This document shows positions 21,915 through 30,665 of a stretch of 64,000 bases of DNA, piece by piece. A program made the position numbers and the translations under genes. The DNA lies in the NCBI GenBank assembly GCA_937920725.1, contig CALEUW010000024.1, positions 1 through 64,000 of the forward strand, read 5' to 3'. The DNA comes from UMGS1601 sp900553335. GTDB taxonomy: Bacteria > Bacillota > Clostridia > Oscillospirales > Ruminococcaceae. Each line of letters opens with the position of its first letter. The first letter of the stretch is position 1. The notes below the pieces were generated by a model. That model was not told the DNA's origin and ran no database searches. It was given only the letters and a program-made list of their open reading frames with translations.

Positions 21915-24900
21915 TTATTGTTGTTTTTTCTTGCGTTTAAGTGTTGCTGTCAGAGCAATCAAGCCGACAAGAGATACCGTTATAAAATGCAGATACATAA
22001 CTGTATTAGAGAAATCACCTGTATGCGGATTTTGCTCATTGCCGTTGCTATCCGCTTTTAAAGACGGATAGTCTGAATTCTTATTATCTAGTTTTGAATT
22101 ATGATTATTAGAATTATTGTTGTCAGGTTTTGGAGTCTGAACGTCTGAATTGCTATCATCAGGCTTTGGAGTCTGAACATCTGAATTGCTATCATCAGGT
22201 TTTGGAGTCTGAACATCTGAATTGCTATCGTCAGGCTTTTGAGTCTGATCGTCTGAATTATCGTTATCCGAAGGATTGTCGTGTATGTTCACATCACTCA
22301 TATCATAAAGGCTTGTCTTACCGTTTTTAAAGCGATAGTATGCCGAAAGGGCATAATATCCCTGTTCAGTTGACATTTCGTTTAAATCTCCGTCTAAGGT
22401 GTGACGGAATCCGCCGTCAATATAGAATGACATAAGCGAATCAAGTGCAGAACAGCCATTTTTGATGAATCTAGAATCTGTGTGCGGATCAATTCCGAGT
22501 GAAGTAAGTGCAACAATTACCTGAGCACAGGATTCGCTGTTCATAGTACCCCAGCTGAGATAGCCGCCTGTTGCAGTTTGCAAGTCTGAAAGACAGTTTA
22601 AAGCATTGTCCAAAGCTTCTTTAACTTGCGTGTTTTCAGAATAATAAGGTGATAAGGCTTGAATTGCCATTGCTGTTATATCTGCATCAGATGCATTGCC
22701 GCTGAGTGACCAGCCTCCGTCTGAAAGCTGTGAGTCCAAGATAGCTGAAACCAGTTTTTCTCTTGTAACCTGTTCTTCTGCATTGCCGGCCAAAGGAATA
22801 TCATATTCATGAGAATCAAATGCGATAAGCGCCCAGATCGGACCGTTGATTCCTTGCTTTTTCACATAACTCATATCACTTAGTCCTGCAAGAAGATTGT
22901 GTCCTGCTACATCGGTCACATCATAGCCAAGTGAGGTCAGTGCCAAAATGATACGGGAATTATCGGTTGACTTTGCCCTGTGAAGCTGTTCATTGTCGTT
23001 GATATTCTCTTTCACATATTCCACTACAGCAGTATAGTATTCATCGGGAACAGTTTTTTCACTTCTTGTAAGACCGATTACCATCCACTCACCGCCAATG
23101 CTTCCTACACCTGGAGTTCCGAGGGAAGAGATATAGTTTCCAACTGATTCATATATTTCATCAAACTCTTTGATTGTGTCTGCTTTTATGAGGTTACTAT
23201 ATTCAGTTTCTGCTTCGAGAAGTTTTAGGTAATTTAACACTAATGCCTGCTGTTCTTCTGTTAAAGCGTCATAAGCTGAGCGGGCAATTGCGATCGCATC
23301 AGCGGAGGAAAGTTCAACATTACCGATTGAGTCAATCAGTGTAATGACTTCATCTGCGGTTTTTTTGTTTTCTAAGAACACCTTTTCAACAACATAATCA
23401 TCAGTATAGTGGAAAACGATCACGCTCTCATCGTCCAAAAACTGCTCACTTACGCCAAGCAAAGGGTAGCTTCCGTTTAAGGTATAGACCCATCCGGAGT
23501 TGCTGCCGTTAGCAAATTCTCCAAGCGTTTCATCGTTTCTTGTGATGCTTTCTATGTAGTTTCCTGTGGGGTTTGAGCAGGTCATGCCGTTATCATTCAG
23601 CACAAGCTGCAGAACATCCCATACGGTTGCATTGTTAGAAACGGTATACTGTGTTTCGTGAACCCATTCCTCCAAGTTTTTGTCCTTCATGGTATGAACA
23701 TCGCATTCATCCTCTGAATGAATATAATCTCCGAATAGGGATACTGTTACCGTAATGTCAGCTCCGACCGGCTTTAATACAGTTACATCAATCTGAGCCG
23801 ATACTGCGCCGTACATAAGAGTTACGGTTTGAGTCCCTCGTTTGTTTGAATCATAACCCGATATCTCCACGTCATCAAGTTCGATTACCTTGGATTCACC
23901 GGTATGATATATAACTGTCAGAGTCAATCCGGAAGGATCAAACGGTTCTCCTACATAATAAGATGTTTTACATTCTCCCTGGACACTTAATTTAATTGCA
24001 ATTGGATCTTTATTATCATCAGAATAAGTAAGCATTACCGCATCAGCGCCGAGAGGATCGTCATTTCTGTTGTGATTTGTTTTTGTAATGCCACTGATGC
24101 CGGAACTTCCTGCTGATGTATTAATATACGTGGTTCCGCTTTCTGTTTCGTGTGTTTCACAGCTTGTGTCTACATATTTTACAAAACCTATGCCTTTTTC
24201 AGCGCTGCAATCACTTGAATAGTAGTTTGCGCTGAAATTATCGTATTTGTTAAGACTTCCGAGATAACCGGTGACGCCGCCGACATATTCACCGTCTGTT
24301 GCTTTAACAGTACCGCTGAATTTGTTATTACTAAAGATATTTTCTCCCCAGCTCTGCAATACATATGTATCTGCACCCATGATACCGCCGACTTTATCGG
24401 CACCTGTGATCGTGCCGGTTGATGAGCAGTTAGTTACTTCAACCCGATATCCGTTGGGAGCAGTACCATTAGAATAACCGCCGCCTAAGATTCCTCCGGC
24501 GTGGTCCTCGCTTGCTTCAACCGAACCGCCGAATGTGCAATTTGTGATTACGGATATGCCCATAGCGTTATCACGAGTTCCTACTATTCCTCCAACATAT
24601 TTTGTCCCGTAAACAGTGGCGTAGCTAACGCAATTTTCCACAGTGCCCTGCATACGACCTGCGATAGAGCCGATCATGTTTTGGTTTTTATTGTAGCCTA
24701 TTATAACATCTTTTTCAATAGTACAGTTGCGCACGGTTGCAACAAAGCCCGCCGAGCAACCTGCAAAACCGTTTGTTGTTATATTTGCCCCCAATAAGCC
24801 GGATTTCAACGTTGACGAGCCGCTCTTCAGCGTTATATTGTCTATAACTATTGAACTTCCGGAAAGTCCGACGCCTTCTAAATTATTAACAAGACCGTAG

Positions 24901-26594
24901 CCTGCGATTTTTTTGCCATATATATTAAGATTGCGGACCTCTGCACCCTTTACATATCCAATCAGAGGCAAACCGCCTTCGGGAACAGTCAGTGTATGAT
25001 TTTTACCATCGATCGTTCCGCTGAAGGCATAAAGATTTGCACCGCGCTGAATGTCATTCGTTCCGTCTATAGTAACGCCTATAGGTTTCCAGTCACTCGG
25101 CAGAGTAATGTCAGCAGTCATTTCAAAGAACATACCCTCTGTGCTTTGACCGGAGGCTACAACGTCATTCAGATTCTGCAAATCCTCCGCATTTGTCAGT
25201 TTATACGGATTCTCCTGAGTGCCTTCACCTGCTAATTTCATTCCCACTATCTTTATAGGCTGTGTAACATTAATGGTGTTATAGATAAAAGTAACCTCTG
25301 TTTCATTGCGCAAGGCACCGTTCGGCACTACGATGAAGCCATCGGTTATGGTTCTGGTAGTTCCATCATCATAAGTAGCCAGCAATTCAGTGCCTGCTGG
25401 GTTAAAGGTCTGACCGACACTGTATGTAAGCTTCACAGCAGGTTTTACGATCTCCAGATTAGACGGAACACGGTCGTCGATCATCAGTTGATATGCGCGT
25501 TCTAATTTTTCTTTCAGTTCATTCGGGATTTGCGCTTTTTCTGTATCACTGAAATTTATAAAGCTTTGATATAACTTTAAAATACTATCTTTGTCATCCG
25601 GATAGACAAGCTTTTCTGTATCTATCTCCTCCAGGATCCGAATAAAATCCCCTGTGTCCATTGTACCAACCACAACAAAGGTCACGATTGTGTTAATTAC
25701 TTCTGTATCGCTGATCTTAAACTCTATGCGCATTTCTGTGCGGTTGTTTATCAATTTAACGCCGTCTGTAAGATTCTGCCATTTCATTGCAACGGCCATA
25801 GCAGTAGGAACGTTTTCAAAACCCGGCAGCAGTTCGCCGTCAATGTATATACTGGTTTTGCAGTTTGGTGTGTAAAAAAACGATTTAAATATACCTATCC
25901 CCGTACCGCCGGCAGGTTTAATGGCTGCTGTTGATGCGCTTACATATACTTCATAATTATAGCAATCCTCTGAAAGACCTGTCTTTCCCGATCTCTCCCC
26001 ATTATCATTCATCTGAAAAAGAGTACCCTCAGGTGCGCCGTAATATGTCACTAAACTGTTAAATTCAGGATCACCGGCAAAAATCAGCTTATTCCACTTT
26101 ACGGCTGCCGCTTTTTCAAGCTTTAATGTATAATCTGCATTCACGTTGCCGTTTTGAAGAGAAATAACAAAAGCATATTCGCCTTTTTTTGATACAGCAC
26201 CGTTAATCGTTCTGGCGGTTCCTGCAACAAAATCCACGATTTTTTGTCCGGATTCTGTTTTAAGCTGAGCAGTAGTTCCCTCAGGGAGATCTTTGAGCGT
26301 AATTATGATATCTGAATCGTTATACTCAGCAAGATCCGTATAATTTGCAAGCTTTCCGGCGAATAATCCTGAATCCTGCTCAAAATCTAGAGTCAGAATA
26401 TCTCCTTGACTTCCGTCGCCGTGTATTGATTGGACAAGTATATTCTCTTGTGTTAAAAGCTGACCGTTGTTAGATGTTTCTTCTGCAAACGCTGTCAGTC
26501 CGCTGACCGTCAGCATTGACAGCACCATGACGATTGTCAGCAGACTGGCAAGCAGCCTATTTGTTTTTGTTTTCAGTTTTCTTTTGCTTATCAT
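21915..26594 (-). CDS. Wall-anchored multidomain protein with DUF4430 and alpha/alpha-toroid domains (putative corrinoid receptor)
   Basis: This 1559-residue secreted protein starts at ATG 26594 (ATG 26600 also possible; AAGGA at 26605-26609). Order of parts: signal peptide (about 1-36, ending GLTAFAEE); N-terminal beta domains (45-300); bacterial Ig-like (388-455); beta-helix/GLUG-like repeats (455-800) with recurring GGI.G and NCT segments; a second Ig-like (865-940); DUF4430 (945-1065) with SNSGWVYTLNGSYPLLGVS; a helical linker (1075-1135); an alpha/alpha toroid of the prenyltransferase-repeat type (1150-1420) with LSDGGWSLSG and VIVALTSLGIDP; an Asp/Pro-rich repeat spacer; and a sortase signal NPHTGD, hydrophobic helix, RKKKKQQ tail. 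DUF4430 plus toroid are the two folds of intrinsic factor/transcobalamin, here in reverse order. A B12 riboswitch precedes the gene. Ligand binding is inferred. Confidence 0.82.
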   Translation of the reverse strand: MISKRKLKTKTNRLLASLLTIVMVLSMLTVSGLTAFAEETSNNGQLLTQENILVQSIHGDGSQGDILTLDFEQDSGLFAGKLANYTDLAEYNDSDIIITLKDLPEGTTAQLKTESGQKIVDFVAGTARTINGAVSKKGEYAFVISLQNGNVNADYTLKLEKAAAVKWNKLIFAGDPEFNSLVTYYGAPEGTLFQMNDNGERSGKTGLSEDCYNYEVYVSASTAAIKPAGGTGIGIFKSFFYTPNCKTSIYIDGELLPGFENVPTAMAVAMKWQNLTDGVKLINNRTEMRIEFKISDTEVINTIVTFVVVGTMDTGDFIRILEEIDTEKLVYPDDKDSILKLYQSFINFSDTEKAQIPNELKEKLERAYQLMIDDRVPSNLEIVKPAVKLTYSVGQTFNPAGTELLATYDDGTTRTITDGFIVVPNGALRNETEVTFIYNTINVTQPIKIVGMKLAGEGTQENPYKLTNAEDLQNLNDVVASGQSTEGMFFEMTADITLPSDWKPIGVTIDGTNDIQRGANLYAFSGTIDGKNHTLTVPEGGLPLIGYVKGAEVRNLNIYGKKIAGYGLVNNLEGVGLSGSSIVIDNITLKSGSSTLKSGLLGANITTNGFAGCSAGFVATVRNCTIEKDVIIGYNKNQNMIGSIAGRMQGTVENCVSYATVYGTKYVGGIVGTRDNAMGISVITNCTFGGSVEASEDHAGGILGGGYSNGTAPNGYRVEVTNCSSTGTITGADKVGGIMGADTYVLQSWGENIFSNNKFSGTVKATDGEYVGGVTGYLGSLNKYDNFSANYYSSDCSAEKGIGFVKYVDTSCETHETESGTTYINTSAGSSGISGITKTNHNRNDDPLGADAVMLTYSDDNKDPIAIKLSVQGECKTSYYVGEPFDPSGLTLTVIYHTGESKVIELDDVEISGYDSNKRGTQTVTLMYGAVSAQIDVTVLKPVGADITVTVSLFGDYIHSEDECDVHTMKDKNLEEWVHETQYTVSNNATVWDVLQLVLNDNGMTCSNPTGNYIESITRNDETLGEFANGSNSGWVYTLNGSYPLLGVSEQFLDDESVIVFHYTDDYVVEKVFLENKKTADEVITLIDSIGNVELSSADAIAIARSAYDALTEEQQALVLNYLKLLEAETEYSNLIKADTIKEFDEIYESVGNYISSLGTPGVGSIGGEWMVIGLTRSEKTVPDEYYTAVVEYVKENINDNEQLHRAKSTDNSRIILALTSLGYDVTDVAGHNLLAGLSDMSYVKKQGINGPIWALIAFDSHEYDIPLAGNAEEQVTREKLVSAILDSQLSDGGWSLSGNASDADITAMAIQALSPYYSENTQVKEALDNALNCLSDLQTATGGYLSWGTMNSESCAQVIVALTSLGIDPHTDSRFIKNGCSALDSLMSFYIDGGFRHTLDGDLNEMSTEQGYYALSAYYRFKNGKTSLYDMSDVNIHDNPSDNDNSDDQTQKPDDSNSDVQTPKPDDSNSDVQTPKPDDSNSDVQTPKPDNNNSNNHNSKLDNKNSDYPSLKADSNGNEQNPHTGDFSNTVMYLHFITVSLVGLIALTATLKRKKKQQ
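22123..22260. repeat. 36-bp tandem repeats in the wall-spanning spacer
   Basis: Three near-identical 36-bp units (22123-22158, 22159-22194, 22195-22230) and a diverged fourth (22231-22260) encode a 12-residue SDVQTPKPDDSN period on the minus strand. Units differ at a few silent positions. Such repeats typically vary in number between strains and set the reach of a sortase-anchored protein. Confidence 0.9.
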
Positions 26595-26705
26595 TTCCAT
26601 ACGTCCTTTCGTTGTGAAACTTGAACACAAAAAGCTCTTTTCAACACACTCGGCGAAAAGAACGCAACTGATTAAAAGGATATCGGCATGAGGACTTTGA
26701 AACAG

Positions 26706-26770
26706 CATAAAAATAAAGAGTGCTGGATTTCAAAGCCGGCAATACGGCACTGATAATCGGTTGCACTCTT
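26706..26770 (-). terminator. Riboswitch-linked terminator
   Basis: On the minus strand AAGAGTGC (26770-26763) pairs with GCACTCTT (26723-26716) around an inner GCCG/CGGC element. It is followed by TATTTTTATG. Located between the B12 box and the first gene, it is the likely expression platform for transcription termination when cobalamin is bound. Confidence 0.7.
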
Positions 26771-26797
26771 CACGCCCAATCATGTTAAACCTATGAG

Positions 26798-26986
26798 AGA
26801 TACGGCAGGTTTCCTGACTTATGATACAATGGTGACAGAATTAGCACCACAAAAAGCAAACCTCTCGGGAAAGAAAACCCGGGGGTATGCTGTTTATCTC
26901 GTCAAATACAGTAATGGCGGTTGTTCCGGATTCGAACCGGATTTCCTTTTGCATCTACTCAGTTCACAACTTTTCAAACCGTATCT
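26798..26986 (-). promoter_or_regulatory. Cobalamin (B12) riboswitch
   Basis: The minus strand carries the adenosylcobalamin aptamer core. P1 is formed by AGATACGG (26986-26979) with CCGTATCT (26805-26798). The conserved AAAAGGAAATCCGG (G-rich core) is followed by TCGAATCCGGA and CCGCCATTACTGT. The B12 box AGTCAGGAAACCTGCC lies at 26819-26804. It lies between a promoter and a terminator and precedes the wall-anchored protein, so excess B12 should switch the operon off. Confidence 0.96.
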
Positions 26987-27016
26987 TCGCTATCAATTCA
27001 TATTCAATTACGAATT

Positions 27017-27045
27017 ATAATACACTATTTTCCTGATTTTGTCAA
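27017..27045 (-). promoter_or_regulatory. Promoter of the cobalamin operon
   Basis: Reading the minus strand, TTGACA (27045-27040) and TATTAT (27022-27017) are separated by 17 bases. Transcription would start about 20 bases before the riboswitch P1 helix. Confidence 0.75.
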
Positions 27046-27101
27046 TCTGCGAATTTGAATTTTAAATAAATTAATATAAAAATCACTCGGAAACTAAATA
27101 A

Positions 27102-27133
27102 GTTCAAGTCATACAAGCTGTACGGACCTGAAC
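27102..27133 (-). terminator. Weak hairpin after dnaC
   Basis: GTTCA.GTC pairs with GAC.TGAAC across 27102-27133 with one internal mismatch. The minus-strand tail (TTATTTAGTTTCC) is only modestly T-rich. It could end the dnaD-dnaC transcript just before the cobalamin promoter. Confidence 0.35.
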
Positions 27134-27140
27134 TCATCAA

Positions 27141-28124
27141 TTATCTGTGTTTAAGCTTAAGCATTACCTGTCTTATATCAACTCCGAAAAACCTTAACGG
27201 TTCAAAGGACAGAAGTCTTGAAATGATTCTGTCGTCGTATTTTTCATTAAGCTCTGTAAGTGACATATTAGTAGAAACAATCATAGGTTTTTCAAGATTT
27301 ATTCTGTTGTTTATTATATTGTAAAGTGCCGATTGAAAAACAGAAGATGAAAACTCACTTCCGAGATCGTCTAAAATTACAAGATCAGCGTTTGTTAAAA
27401 TTTCGACCGTGTTTCCGGATTCTCTTCCAAACTGTTCATTTTGAATTTTTGTTAAGAAATTCTGAACGGAATCAAAAGCTACGTTTTTCCCTGAAAGCAT
27501 AAGCTTTTTGGCGATACAAGAAGAAAGAAAGGTTTTACCTAGTCCTGTTTTTCCAAGCATAAACAGACTTGGCGAGATATCCGAAAAATCCTCAGCATAT
27601 CGAATGCAGTAATTCTTTAAAACTCTCATTTTTTCCTGCGGATTTATTCCGGTTGAATCAATCGTATTGGGATAATATTCAAGCCTGAAATCAGAAAAGT
27701 CGGCAAGCTTTATATGACAATTTTTTGAAATCTCAACTATTTGATATTTGTTAATAAGACGGTTAAGGCAATCGCATCTTATCCCTGAAACAAATCCTGT
27801 GTCTTTACATTTTTCACAGGTGTATTTTGGCTTTAAGTAATCAGACGGATATCCGAAATTTACCAGCATCATTTCGATCTTTCGCTGATTGGAAAGATTT
27901 TCGGTTCTTAATCTGTCGATTATCTCGCTTATATTTCCGTTGTGAGTGCAGATAGCCTTAGAAAGCTCAAAGCTTGTGTTTAAAATGCTTTTTTCAAGTC
28001 TTGAAATTTCAGGAAACTTTGCCGCAATTTCAAGGCGCTTTTTTTCATGCTGGTCCTCAGCATCTGCACGACGCTTATCAAGTTCAGCTTTAGCGGATTT
28101 ATAAGCGTTTGAAGAAAGCTCCAT
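27141..28124 (-). CDS. Helicase loader, DnaC/DnaI-type AAA+ ATPase
   Basis: This 327-residue protein delivers the replicative helicase. A helical N-terminal region (about 1-100) leads into a Cys cluster (CEKCKDTGFVSGIRCDCL, about 103-120), the zinc module seen in DnaI. The AAA+ core has Walker A MLGKTGLGKTFL (about 190), Walker B DLVILDDLGSE (about 245), sensor 1 MIVSTNMS and an arginine finger segment DDRIISRLL. The dnaD-like gene ends 2 bases before this start, a common pair in Clostridia. Confidence 0.93.
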   Translation of the reverse strand: MELSSNAYKSAKAELDKRRADAEDQHEKKRLEIAAKFPEISRLEKSILNTSFELSKAICTHNGNISEIIDRLRTENLSNQRKIEMMLVNFGYPSDYLKPKYTCEKCKDTGFVSGIRCDCLNRLINKYQIVEISKNCHIKLADFSDFRLEYYPNTIDSTGINPQEKMRVLKNYCIRYAEDFSDISPSLFMLGKTGLGKTFLSSCIAKKLMLSGKNVAFDSVQNFLTKIQNEQFGRESGNTVEILTNADLVILDDLGSEFSSSVFQSALYNIINNRINLEKPMIVSTNMSLTELNEKYDDRIISRLLSFEPLRFFGVDIRQVMLKLKHR

Positions 28125-28126
28125 TT

Positions 28127-29083
28127 TTATCCCTCCTTGTTATCACTGAGAAAATTAATCGAATAATTTTCAAAATCGCTGATGTTATAAGACTTGTCTT
28201 TTGATTTGCTTTTATATTTTTGAGATTTTTGTTCTTCTATATCCTTTACATTTTTAACTCCTTCGGTTTCCCAGTTAGTGAGAATTTTGTTCATATACGG
28301 AAAACTCAGCTTTCCTGTATTGTCAAGAGTTAAATCGTATGCGTTTTTTATAAGCTCTTCACTAATATTTTTTTGATGCCACGATTCAACAATCTGGCGT
28401 TGCTTTGTGGAAAGATTAGAGCTTATTCCTAAAAATGCTTTAATTTTCGATTCATATGTTCTAGACTCAGACATTCTTTTGATCTCTTTTTCAACGTCTT
28501 TGTACTCTGACAATCCGTTTTCATAAAGCGATTTTGCAACAGTTTCGATATATCTTATATTGCTTTTGCCGATACTAACGCAATATTCAACTAAAATTAT
28601 AATAGATTGAGCGGAAAAGCCGTAATACTCATATAAGTTTATGTAACCGCATCGCTCGGCAAACCTGAGTTCACGTCCGAGAGCAAGTTCAAGCTGGTCG
28701 AAAAGGATTTTTATTTCATTGTTCGTGTTTATTATATTTGCTATTTCCTTGCTGTCATATTTTACAGGAACTGATTTTTCAAGAGAGCCATTAAAAGGAT
28801 TAATTTCATCGGACGAAACAAAGCTTTGCGAGTCCTCTTGTTGCTTAGTTATTGTAATAATATTTGATTGATTCCAGTATAAAACTGCATTGTCAGCGGT
28901 ATCCTCGCTTACACCCGTTCCGTTGATTATATCAGAGGTTGAAATTTCAGGGGTTTCACAGCTTAAAATAAAAAGCAAGACCTTGAAGAAATCGCCTGCT
29001 GCCTTTTTTAGATGCCCGTCAATTGCCTTGCACGGAACAGAAAAAAACCTACCCAATTTGGCAATATCAATATTATAGTTCAT
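28127..29083 (-). CDS. DnaD/DnaB-domain replication initiation protein
   Basis: This 318-residue protein has a winged-helix-like N-terminus (MNYNIDIAKLGRFFSVPCKA, then ISTSDIINGTGVSEDTADNAVLYW). A DnaD (DDBH2) domain at about 125-195 has FAERCGYINLYEYYGFSAQSI, followed by a second one at about 205-285 (ERQIVESWHQK-like). A Lys-rich tail follows. It belongs to the DnaB/DnaD family that remodels the origin for helicase loading and precedes the dnaC/dnaI gene. The start ATG 29083 has AAAGGAAAGG about 11 bases upstream; the longer open frame before it looks non-coding. Confidence 0.85.
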   Translation of the reverse strand: MNYNIDIAKLGRFFSVPCKAIDGHLKKAAGDFFKVLLFILSCETPEISTSDIINGTGVSEDTADNAVLYWNQSNIITITKQQEDSQSFVSSDEINPFNGSLEKSVPVKYDSKEIANIINTNNEIKILFDQLELALGRELRFAERCGYINLYEYYGFSAQSIIILVEYCVSIGKSNIRYIETVAKSLYENGLSEYKDVEKEIKRMSESRTYESKIKAFLGISSNLSTKQRQIVESWHQKNISEELIKNAYDLTLDNTGKLSFPYMNKILTNWETEGVKNVKDIEEQKSQKYKSKSKDKSYNISDFENYSINFLSDNKEG

Positions 29084-29135
29084 CGGTTTTTGTGCCTTTC
29101 CTTTATTAAAAACTAAAATGTTTTTTCTAAAGTCA

Positions 29136-29164
29136 AGTATAACATAAATTTTTGATAAATGCAA
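29136..29164 (-). promoter_or_regulatory. Promoter for dnaD-dnaC
   Basis: Reading the minus strand, TTGCAT (29164-29159) and TATACT (29141-29136) are separated by 17 bases. It is divergent from the miaB promoter. Confidence 0.5.
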
Positions 29165-29185
29165 TTTAATTTCTGAGTTCTGCTC

Positions 29186-29214
29186 TTGAAATTATTTCTA
29201 CACTATGATATAAT
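29186..29214 (+). promoter_or_regulatory. Promoter for the miaB-ric-mutSL cluster
   Basis: TTGAAA (29186-29191) and TATAAT (29209-29214) are separated by 17 bases, 41 bases before the miaB start. No other clear promoter is seen until after mutL. Confidence 0.75.
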
Positions 29215-29255
29215 AATTTTGATTCGCAATATGTATAAAACAAAGGAGAAAAATT

Positions 29256-30644
29256 GTGACTTCAAAACCTATATCTAGTGAGTTTGAAAGTTTTGATCTT
29301 GTCCTTCTCAAAAATGTTATTAAGCAAAAATACATCGGACGTGTTCCTTTGTGCTTTCTTCACTCTTACGGATGTCAGCAAAATGTATCGGACGGCGAAA
29401 TAATAAAAGGCGAACTGAAAAAAGCCGGGTTTTCCTTTTGCAGTGATGAAAGCAAGGCCGATCTTATAGTTATAAATACCTGTGCTGTAAGAGAAAATGC
29501 ACATGAGAAGGTTTACGGTAAGCTAGGTGAGCTTAAACATCTCAAAGAAAAAAACAAAGATCTAATAATATGTATCTGCGGCTGTATGGTGCAGCAGGAG
29601 CACGTTGCAAGCAAAATTAAAAATACATATCCTCATGTATCTTTGGTTTTCGGAACATTTGCTTTGCCGTCGCTTCACAAAATGCTTTATGAAGTCTTAT
29701 CGTTTGGCAAACGGGTTTTCAATACTGAGGAAGATAATGATAAACAAATTAATGAAGATGTTTTTCAGATAAGAGGCAGCAAATTTAAAGCATATGTTTC
29801 CGTCATGTATGGATGCAACAATTTTTGCACATACTGTATAGTGCCTTATGTCAGAGGGCGTGAGCGAAGCCGAAAACCTGATGCGGTTATAGATGAGGTA
29901 AAAAAACTTGTGTCCGAAGGATATAAGGAAATAACTCTTTTAGGACAAAATGTAAATTCGTATGAGTATGGTTTTCCAAAGCTTTTAAGGAAAATAAATG
30001 ATATAGAAGGCGACTTTTGGATAAGGTTTATGTCATCGCATCCTAAGGATGCATCCAAAGAGCTTATTGACGCTGTTGTTGATTGTGAAAAGGTATGTAC
30101 TCATCTTCATCTTCCTGTTCAAAGCGGAAACGATGAGATATTGAGAAGAATGAACAGGCGCTATGATACTGAAAAGTATATTGAAATTGTAAATTATGCC
30201 CGTGAAAGAGTTCCTGACTTTTCTTTCTCAACGGATATTATCGTAGGTTTTCCGGGAGAAAGCTATGAACAGTTTTGTGATACAAAGACATTTCTTAAAA
30301 AAATAAAGTATGATAATATTTATTCGTTTGTTTATTCAAAGCGGGAGGGAACAAAAGCGGCTGATTTTGAGGATAATATTTCCTCGAAGCAAAAAGGCTT
30401 GTGGTTAAGAGAGCTTTTAGATGAACAGCGGGAGGTAACACAAAGCTGGCTTCAAAGGTTTGTTGGAAGAACCCTCCGTGTTTTGGTAGAGGAGAAAAGT
30501 AAAAAGGACGGATTTTTGTTAGGCCACAGCTATGAAAATATAATAGTCGAGTTTGAGGGCGATGAGACTCTCATCGGCAGCTTTTGCAGTGTGAATATCC
30601 TTGACTCCATGAATTGGGCGTTAAAAGGTAAGTTAATAAAATAA
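29256..30644 (+). CDS. miaB: tRNA-2-methylthio-N6-dimethylallyladenosine synthase MiaB
   Basis: MiaB methylthiolates i6A37 of tRNA using two 4Fe-4S clusters. In 462 residues the order is: UPF0004 domain with its three Cys (SYGCQQNVSD, INTCAVRENA, CGCMVQQEH); radical SAM domain with YGCNNFCTYCIVPYVRGRERSR; HLPVQSGNDEILRRMNRRY; and a C-terminal TRAM domain. The start is GTG 29256 with AAAGGAG. miaA, which makes the substrate i6A, lies 5 kb downstream in the same run of genes. Confidence 0.95.
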   Translation: MTSKPISSEFESFDLVLLKNVIKQKYIGRVPLCFLHSYGCQQNVSDGEIIKGELKKAGFSFCSDESKADLIVINTCAVRENAHEKVYGKLGELKHLKEKNKDLIICICGCMVQQEHVASKIKNTYPHVSLVFGTFALPSLHKMLYEVLSFGKRVFNTEEDNDKQINEDVFQIRGSKFKAYVSVMYGCNNFCTYCIVPYVRGRERSRKPDAVIDEVKKLVSEGYKEITLLGQNVNSYEYGFPKLLRKINDIEGDFWIRFMSSHPKDASKELIDAVVDCEKVCTHLHLPVQSGNDEILRRMNRRYDTEKYIEIVNYARERVPDFSFSTDIIVGFPGESYEQFCDTKTFLKKIKYDNIYSFVYSKREGTKAADFEDNISSKQKGLWLRELLDEQREVTQSWLQRFVGRTLRVLVEEKSKKDGFLLGHSYENIIVEFEGDETLIGSFCSVNILDSMNWALKGKLIK

Positions 30645-30665
30645 ATATATAAAGGAGAAATTATT

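Noticed and set aside
22123..22260. Direct repeats considered as a CRISPR array
   Set aside because: Units are contiguous without spacers, in frame, and encode a repetitive stalk of a surface protein; no cas genes are nearby.
26926..26946. tRNA T-arm look-alike (CCGGTTCGAATCCGG on the minus strand)
   Set aside because: No acceptor, D or anticodon stems fit around it. The sequence is part of the cobalamin riboswitch core, with conserved flanks and a B12 box downstream.
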